Of a stretch of 25,415 nt of DNA, positions 20,010 to 25,415 are shown piece after piece; position 1 is the stretch's first letter; each line of letters opens with the position of its first letter. The notes beneath the pieces are model-generated. The model made no database searches. It saw only the letters and a program-made list of their open reading frames with translations, and was not told the DNA's origin. The stretch comes from Dunaliella salina. Its lineage: Eukaryota > Chlorophyta > Chlorophyceae > Chlamydomonadales > Dunaliellaceae. The stretch is from NCBI GenBank assembly GCA_002284615.2, contig MU069436.1, positions 369,028-394,442 on the forward strand, in the 5' to 3' direction. Position numbers and translations under genes: made by a program.

Positions 20010-20665
20010 CAGAGGTGGGCGACGAAACAAAAGTCCTGAACATGTGAATTTTTTATGCCAACCATGTTTAAATCATATAACTAGATGGCTCATGAAGTTT
20101 GGGGCCAAAACGGACCACCCCATTGAGTCCTGGCACACACCTGGTTCAAATTTTGGCACTGAGCCTGCACATAATGAGTCACCACACCCCAANCAGAGCT
20201 TCATTTACCTTCAAAACACCGCAGGGGTACTTCTTTTATCAACAGAAATNAATTGGTGTGCTGAAAACCCGATTTGGAGAAAGTTGATTTTTCACCTTTT
20301 TGGCACCCCCTGTGCTGCCATTTCTCCAAGGGAAATGGCTGAAATTCTGTATCTCACCAACCACTGGGTCTTTTCACTCCATTTTTTTTGCAATGATATT
20401 TTTTTGGTACAAGGACTACGAACCACCAAAAATCACCCAAATTGGTGCAGTGGATGGTTAGGAATGGAGTTCGGGTGGTGAAAAAGAAGGGTTCATGTTT
20501 TGGCAAATAGCGGAAGTGGCCGTGAGTAGCACTTTTCAAACTCAGGAGCTATGGAAACTGAGCAGTACATTTTGGTCCTGGGCACAAAAAGTGCAAAGTA
20601 CGGCCACCATGCAAAGGGAACATTTCAAAACGACCCCTGTTTGGGGCCCTCGTCGCCCACCTCTG
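20010..20665. mobile_element. Non-autonomous Mutator-like TIR transposon (element 2, 656 bp)
   Basis: TTCCAGAGGTGGGCGACGA (20007-20025) and its exact reverse complement (20650-20668) form a 19-bp inverted repeat; its outer three bases belong to the flanks. The 9-mer GAAAAATTC stands directly before CAGAG (20001-20009) and directly after CTCTG (20666-20674), a perfect target-site duplication. Termini CAGAGGTGGGCGACG resemble element 1 (CAGAGCTGGACAACT), and 20285-20500 matches element 1 at the same offset. No transposase frame. Nine-bp duplication is usual for Mutator-like elements; the CAGAG end is also hAT-like, but hAT makes 8 bp. It contains ambiguous bases at 20193 and 20250. Confidence 0.92.
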
Positions 20666-20674
20666 GAAAAATTC

Positions 20675-21687
20675 TGAAAATATTCGAACATAGTTGACAG
20701 ATTATTTTAATAGCGACTATTAAGTCAGGCATGAAAAAAAACTGCCCATGTACGTCTAGAGGAAGTATTTTTTAGCTTTTTTGAAGCCAAAATCAACACA
20801 AGTCAGACAGGTGCTCAGCCCTCCCTTCTCCACCGCTCCATATTTTTATTTGAGACGTATCCGCCTACCAAAACTTCAGAAATGTGGCCCGGGGAAGGTA
20901 CTGTAACTTGGGTAATTCCACAAAATGCACGAAAGCAGTCGGATTTTTGCTCAATTATTTTTCCTAAATTACGAATGTATTTTGAAACAAAGTGCGATGG
21001 AAGTCCGTCAATTGCCCAGGGAAATTTCCGATCATGCCTTGAGCACCCCGGCCCAGCCAGCCCTCCAATTGGCCCCAATTCTTTTCTGGTGACATAATAC
21101 TTTTTATGAATTAATTGAAATTTGTAGGGCCGCGATGGGGAAGGTAATGTGGCTTTATTTTAGACCCTAGGAGGGGGAGCCGGACCTTTCTACCGGGCAC
21201 TTCCTGGTGCAAAATATGCCCATGATATGTATTTATTGCTTCCATGCGCTCAGGAGCTCAAAAGGAAGCCAACAGGCATCACAGTTGCAAGCACCTATCA
21301 CCTTGCCCTCACTTCCGCACACCACTGCGCACACATGGGGGCACCTCCCCCCACACATTTTGGCAGGGTTGTGCCTTTGTGAGCATGAAACAGGACTGCT
21401 CAATAAGATTGGGGAATGGGGCAGTCCGGGAGGCCCAGAAAACTTTCCTGAAACAGACCCCCCCAAAATGGCGCCTGGTGACACCGCCCTGGACAGCAAC
21501 CCTTCTGGCTAAGAAAGAATGGTGCGGATTGGTTGCATTAGATTTACAATGGTACTCATCCTTGCAGATGCAACTCGCCTCATAGCTTGCCAAGGGATGC
21601 TGAAATGCTCTTATGGTGGCTTCAGATATGAAACCAGAGCAACACCTCAGCCTGCTCCATGGCTAGCTGTGTGCACGCACACAATAC

Positions 21688-21688
<1 letters not shown>
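20675..21688. other. Intron 13, unassigned middle part
   Basis: AT-richer than its surroundings to about 21130, then mixed. Open frames at 21207-21585 have no recognised family. No junction copies identified with confidence. Confidence 0.4.
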
Positions 21689-21781
<93 letters not shown>

Positions 21782-21782
21782 C
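21689..21782. repeat. (AC)n microsatellite
   Basis: About 45 AC units with one GC interruption near 21775, followed by ACAGCACACAGCACACA. Confidence 0.97.
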
Positions 21783-21929
21783 AGCACACAGCACACAATA
21801 CATGCGCAAGTGCCGCAGTTGGATCAATGCGACCAACTTGCACCGCACTTTCATCACAGCACCTTCTCATCCGCAGCCTGCTTATTTGTTGCAAAAATGT
21901 TTCGCTCTTCGCTCGCAGCCAAGACACTT

Positions 21930-22500
21930 TCACTGGCAGACATAATGAGCTCCGGGCTGCAAGGCCAAGTGTAGAAGCCTAATGAAATTGAGCAGACCAT
22001 GTTTGCTTTTGCCCACAAACAAGGTCTCTCTGTTGGCAGACAGCATAAGCTCCAGGCAGCTTAGCTGGCAAAGCCATCTGAAAATTGAATAAACCACAAC
22101 AAACTTTTCTCCACAGAGAAGTGTTTCTGATGGCAGACAGCATGGTGTTCCGGGCTGCAGGCTCAGCAGAATAAGTCAGCTGAAAAGTCAGCTAACCGGA
22201 ATTCAAAATTGTCTCCTTTAACTGCCACAAAAGAGCATTTTCAACAGCAAACAGCAGGAGTTCCGGACTGCAGATGAAAAGTCAGCAGACTTCGATGAAA
22301 AGTCAGCAAACCGGGATTCAAAATTTCTCCACCCAAAAGCATTTCTAACAGCATTCAGCATGAGCTCCAGGCTGCATGCTTAGCTGGCAAAGCCATCTGA
22401 AAATTGAACCAACTACTCCGGACCTCCCCTACCAAAAAGCACAGAATTCGATGTTGTCAGGAGATCCAGGCTTAGCTGTCAGCAGGTACGGCTTGCTGGA
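21930..22500 (+). repeat. Displaced array of exon 13 3' junction copies
   Basis: The exon 13 end GACAGACAACAGGAGCTCCAGG...CTGCGAGCTCAGCAGGTGCA recurs in decayed form. Examples are GGCAGACATAATGAGCTCCG (about 21938), GGCAGACAGCATAAGCTCCA (about 22036), GGCAGACAGCATGGTGTTCC (about 22133), AGCAAACAGCAGGAGTTCCG (about 22247), and CAGCATGAGCTCCAGGCTGC (about 22356). A final GGAGATCCAGGCTTAGCTGT-CAGCAGGTACGG lies at about 22459. Period about 100-110 bp. They lie 2.5 kb past the exon, with element 2 and other sequence in between. Confidence 0.78.
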
Positions 22501-22863
22501 TTGCAACTGAACCATGCAGCTTTCAGCACATTACACAGAGGAAGCATCTTATTATATGATTGGGTCAGAGGCTAACCGGACACTTGGAAAAAGGCATATT
22601 ACATCATTTCCACCAAATTTTCAAAGCGGACCTTGTTTTTTGAGGGGTGATGAAGTGGAGCCAGCACAGGGTGCTGTAAGAGCCACACGCCATTTTGAAA
22701 CCACAAATAACTCTTAGCTTAGTTGTCTTGCGGATTTTTGGAGCATGGTTTGGATTTTAGCCTCCTCGGCTATCACGTAATTTAATCCTTTGGTGTGAGG
22801 CAGGAAAACGAATGTCATGAAGCAGTGTTGCAGTCTTTCCTTTCAACAGCATTAGCTTCCGCA
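22501..22863. other. Intron 13, unassigned
   Basis: No gene or repeat array recognised. Confidence 0.45.
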
Positions 22864-23107
22864 AAATATGTTGAGGCAACAGAAAAGGCTGCACATACCT
22901 GCTGCAGGCATACTTATGCCCATCCTATGGTAATGTGAAGCTCACAGCTTGCAGTCACCCTCCTGTGATGCATCAGCATCAGCAACAATATGTTGAGGCA
23001 ACAAAAAGGCTGCACATGCCTGCTGCAGGCATACTTATGCCCATCCCGTGGCAATACCAAGTTCACAGCTTCTTTATATATTGCTTGGCTGGAAAGGCTT
23101 CCTGCTG
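22864..23107. repeat. 122-bp tandem duplication
   Basis: TATGTTGAGGCAACA.AAAAG with GCTGCACAT.CCTGCTGCAG and GCATACTTATGCCCATCC occurs at 22867 and 22989 (122 bp apart). A few substitutions separate the copies. Confidence 0.93.
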
Positions 23108-23117
23108 GGTGCACTGC

Positions 23118-23295
23118 AACTTTTGTGGAATTACTGCCAATGCAACCACTGTAAAATTGCTGCCAATGCAACCACTGTGAAATTGCTGCCAATGCAACTC
23201 CTGTGAAATGACTGCCAATGCAACAACTGTGAAATTGCTGCCAATGCAATTCCTGTGAGATTGCTGCCAATGCAACTCCTGTGAAATTACTCTCA
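23118..23295. repeat. 26-bp minisatellite (CTGCCAATGCAACCACTGTG-AAATTG)
   Basis: About six to seven units with period 26 bp, varying at CAACCACTG/CAACTCCTG/CAACAACTG. The minus-strand open frame through it is an artefact of a stop-free unit. Confidence 0.95.
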
Positions 23296-23440
23296 CTGCT
23301 GAGAATGCTTGCTGCCACTGCTGTACTCCTGCAAATTTACTGTGACTGCTTCTGCTGATCTTGGCTGCAGCCTTTGGCTTTCTCCATTGTCCCACTTGGA
23401 ACAAGTTAATGGATTTACCTTGAATTCTTGCCCCCAACAG

Positions 23441-23551
23441 AAACATCTGGAGCCGGCGCTGCTCCAAGGATCTGGGGAGGACCTGCGCGTGTTGGGCTTC
23501 AACGCTCAAGAGCGCAACATCTGCATCTGCACAGTTATGGCGTTTGGGCTG
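23441..23551 (+). CDS. CHD remodeller exon 14 (DUF1086-like)
   Basis: Acceptor CCCCCAACAG; donor GGGCTG|GTGGTA (a second GT three bases later is possible). 37 codons, phase 0 in: KHLEPALLQGSGEDLRVLGF, then NAQERNICICTVMAFGL. Animal Mi-2 and plant PICKLE proteins have '..VLGFN..QR..F...VMR(Y/F)G' at the start of DUF1086, a SANT/SLIDE-like DNA-binding region. RVLGFNAQER and VMAFG match. The family Arg before the aromatic is Ala here. Joining to exon 13 gives RAQQ-KHLEP in phase. Confidence 0.88.
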
Positions 23552-23578
23552 GTGGTACGCTCTGATTACAGAGATGAT

Positions 23579-23581
<3 letters not shown>

Positions 23582-23661
<80 letters not shown>

Positions 23662-23665
23662 TGTG
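23582..23665. repeat. (GT)n microsatellite
   Basis: About 40 GT units starting 30 bp after the exon 14 donor. Confidence 0.97.
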
Positions 23666-24008
23666 CATGCAAACGTGCAATTTGATGTGCTTTCTAGGGG
23701 ATTGCAGGCCACCATATAGACAAGTAATTGTGAATTGCTGGATCATAGGCTCAATTCTGCCAGGATGCACATCGTTTTCCTTAAGGTGCTGCTTCAATTC
23801 TACCTCTTCCTTGAGGATGCCCGCCTTGAGCACAGAGGTGCCTCACTCGTTGTTCCCACAGCATATAGTGATGCTCACCTTCAGTGCCTTCTCATGTAAT
23901 AAAAAGTGAAACATCATCTTGTAGTGTGCCTCACGTGGTTCATTGTTTCCTTGCAGCCAGAGGTGTGAAACTGCTTGGTGTGCTTTTCACCTATGTGTTG
24001 CTGCCCAG
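23666..24008. other. Intron 14, remainder
   Basis: No coding segment recognised. Ends with GTTGCTGCCCAG, a usable acceptor. Confidence 0.45.
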
Positions 24009-24098
24009 GTGCCGCAAATGATGCGCGCCCCTGCCTCGGATTCAGATGTAGCGAGCTCAGCGCAACAGCAAGCCATGCTGTTCCTACCCTTGCAGAAG
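24009..24098 (+). CDS. Possible CHD remodeller exon 15
   Basis: Acceptor GCTGCCCAG; donor CAGAAG|GTAGAT. 30 codons in phase 0: VPQMMRAPASDSDVASSAQQ, then QAMLFLPLQK. Joined to exon 14 it gives FGLVPQ, reminiscent of the 'YGMPPQ' in Mi-2 proteins, but after that the expected tryptophan-containing DUF1086 helix is not seen. Support is mainly phase, splice sites, GC3, and an array of copies of its 3' end downstream. It could instead be a chance frame in the array. Confidence 0.45.
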
Positions 24099-24590
24099 GT
24101 AGATGTTGTGATGCTCCTACCCATGCTGTTTTGGGCATTACATACTGTACCTTGCAAGCTGTGCTGTTCCCTTCCCTTCCAGTAAGTGGATTTTGTGGTG
24201 TTCCTTCCTGTACTGCCCCTTGCAAGCCGTGCTGTTCCTACCCTTCCATTAAGTGGATTTTGTGGTGTTCCTAGCAACCCGTGCTGTTCCTAGCAAGCCT
24301 TGCTGTACCCCACCCTTCCAGTAAGTGGGTTTTGTGGTGTTCCTACCTGTACTGCCCCTTGCAACCCGTGCTGTTCCTAGCAAACTGTGCTATTCCCTAC
24401 CCTTCCAGTCAGTGGATTTGGTGGTGTTCCTACCTGTACTGCCCCTTACAAGCCTTGCTGTTCCATGCAACCCGTGCTGTTCCTAGCAAGCCGTGCTGTT
24501 CCCTGCCCTTCCAGTCAGTGGATTTTAAGCTGAACTTTGAGGTGCCCTAAGTGGAAATCAGCAAGCCGTGCCGTTCTTACCCTTCCAGTA
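24099..24590 (+). repeat. Array of exon 15 3' junction copies
   Basis: The segment GCAAGCCATGCTGTTCCTAC...CCTTGCAGAAGGTAGATGTTGTGATGCTCC recurs. GCAAGCCGTGCTGTTCCTAC, CCTTCCATTAAGTGGATTTT, GTGGTGTTCCTA and near variants appear about six to seven times (near 24155, 24225, 24290, 24365, 24450, 24490, 24560). The donor-like AAGGTAG is degraded to AGTAAGTGG. All downstream. Confidence 0.9.
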
Positions 24591-24779
24591 GGTGTGCTTT
24601 GCGCATTTCCTGCAGCATCACTGCTCAGATGCCAGTATGCACCTTGATGCATCTGACGCCGTCAGTGACGGCATCTCTGTATCCATATGCCATGCATCTT
24701 TACGCATTTGACAGCATTGTGTACTTCCTGCATCATTATTGCTCAGATGCCGTATATTTTGATGTGTCAGGCGACATTT

Positions 24780-24912
24780 GCTCAGGTGTCATAAATTCTT
24801 TGCTACTCTTGCACTGCACTGTCTTTGTGCTACTCTTGCCCTGCATTGTCTTTGAGCTACTCTTGCACTGCATTGTCTTTGTCCTACTCTTGCCCTGCAT
24901 TGTCTTTGTTCA
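24780..24912. repeat. 27-bp minisatellite (CTACTCTTGCACTGCACTGT-CTTTGTG)
   Basis: About four to five units of 27 bp alternating GCACTGCA and GCCCTGCA. Its unit length is a multiple of three, so it leaves an open minus-strand frame (QRQCRARVA repeats) that is not a gene. Confidence 0.95.
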
Positions 24913-25415
24913 GATGTCATGCATCTTGATGCATGTGACAACATTTCCTCAAGTTTCGTGCATTTCCTGCTGAACCTAAACCAACCTCCCAGGAGGTCAA
25001 CACACATATATATGTGCTCTCATGTCGTGTTTTCAGCGCATAATGAGACTGTGCAGCATTTGCTCCCCCAGCAGTTGATGACTGCTCCTAGCTTGATATA
25101 CCCTGATACTTAAACTGGACAAATGAATGAGCACTTTAGGAAGGTGCCAAGGTCATGATGTACTTTGCTGCGCCCCTGGCAACAGCATTTATAAGCCCTT
25201 TGCAACATTTATAACCCCTTTACAGCATTTATAACCCCTTTATTTTTGACATTGTTATGACCTTGAAGAGGTTTGTTATGCATGGGTGTCAGATTGGGGT
25301 TCATACAAGACCTGCCATGCACACAATGGGCTTGGATGTAGCAACACATTTAGCATGTGTACGTTTTCAAACTTTCAATGAAAAGGGCAGCCATTTGCAC
25401 CTGCCCGTGCACAAT
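24913..25415. other. 3' end of window, unassigned
   Basis: A short 20-21-bp repeat, ACAGCATTTATAACCCCTTT, occurs about three times at 25187-25240. No exon recognised. Whether the gene ends or continues here is not visible. Confidence 0.45.

Noticed and set aside
20193..20250. Ambiguous bases (N) suggesting an assembly gap in element 2
   Set aside because: Only two single Ns; the element's ends and target duplication are intact, so no evidence for a misjoin.

Overview
This is nuclear DNA from a eukaryote. I see one gene fragment on the + strand: a CHD-family (Mi-2/CHD3-4, plant PICKLE-like) SNF2 chromatin-remodelling ATPase. It is split into at least 13, and probably 15, small exons of 79-186 nt. 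Together they give about 1.85 kb of coding sequence in 25.4 kb (roughly 7%). The exons use GT-AG introns, every junction phase matches its neighbour, and the protein order is colinear with the family: end of the SNF2 N-terminal domain, helicase C-terminal motifs IV, V and VI, the post-helicase 'LEHLVV...ELDDIL.YGAKELF' segment, DUF1087, an acidic/basic disordered stretch, then a DUF1086-like piece. The ATP-binding motifs, chromodomains and PHD finger would lie upstream of base 1. The true C-terminus lies beyond the window or was not recognised. High GC3 exons in long, TG-rich, microsatellite-laden introns suggest a green alga, with a large-intron chlamydomonadalean such as Dunaliella as a loose guess. 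The organism is an inference, not a demonstration.

Layout: 1-129 AC repeat and intron tail; exons at 130-308, 2487-2607, 5907-5988, 8433-8571, 9975-10089, 12088-12200, 13567-13752, 14688-14766, 15488-15634, 16940-17053, 17848-17932, 18376-18488, 19212-19388, 23441-23551 and 24009-24098. The introns hold (AC/GT)n tracts, several minisatellites (14/16-, 25-, 26-, 27-, 31- and 62-bp units), a 31-bp repeat organised into a 277-bp higher-order repeat, and two related ~650-bp terminal-inverted-repeat elements. The second element (20010-20665) has a perfect 19-bp inverted repeat and a perfect 9-bp target duplication, as in Mutator-like non-autonomous elements.

The most striking feature is that most exons are flanked by arrays of decayed copies of their own splice junctions. 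Copies of an exon's 5' part plus its acceptor lie upstream; copies of its 3' part plus its donor lie downstream. This is seen for exons 1, 2, 3, 4, 5, 7, 10, 11, 12, 13 and 15. The clearest case is exon 5 (helicase motif VI): about six copies of its first half precede it, and four copies of its second half follow in an exact 112-bp period, with splice-like AG and GT borders retained. These junction arrays explain much of the intron expansion and supply dozens of decoy splice sites. I know of no named class for them. No RNA genes, CRISPR arrays or prokaryotic features were seen.
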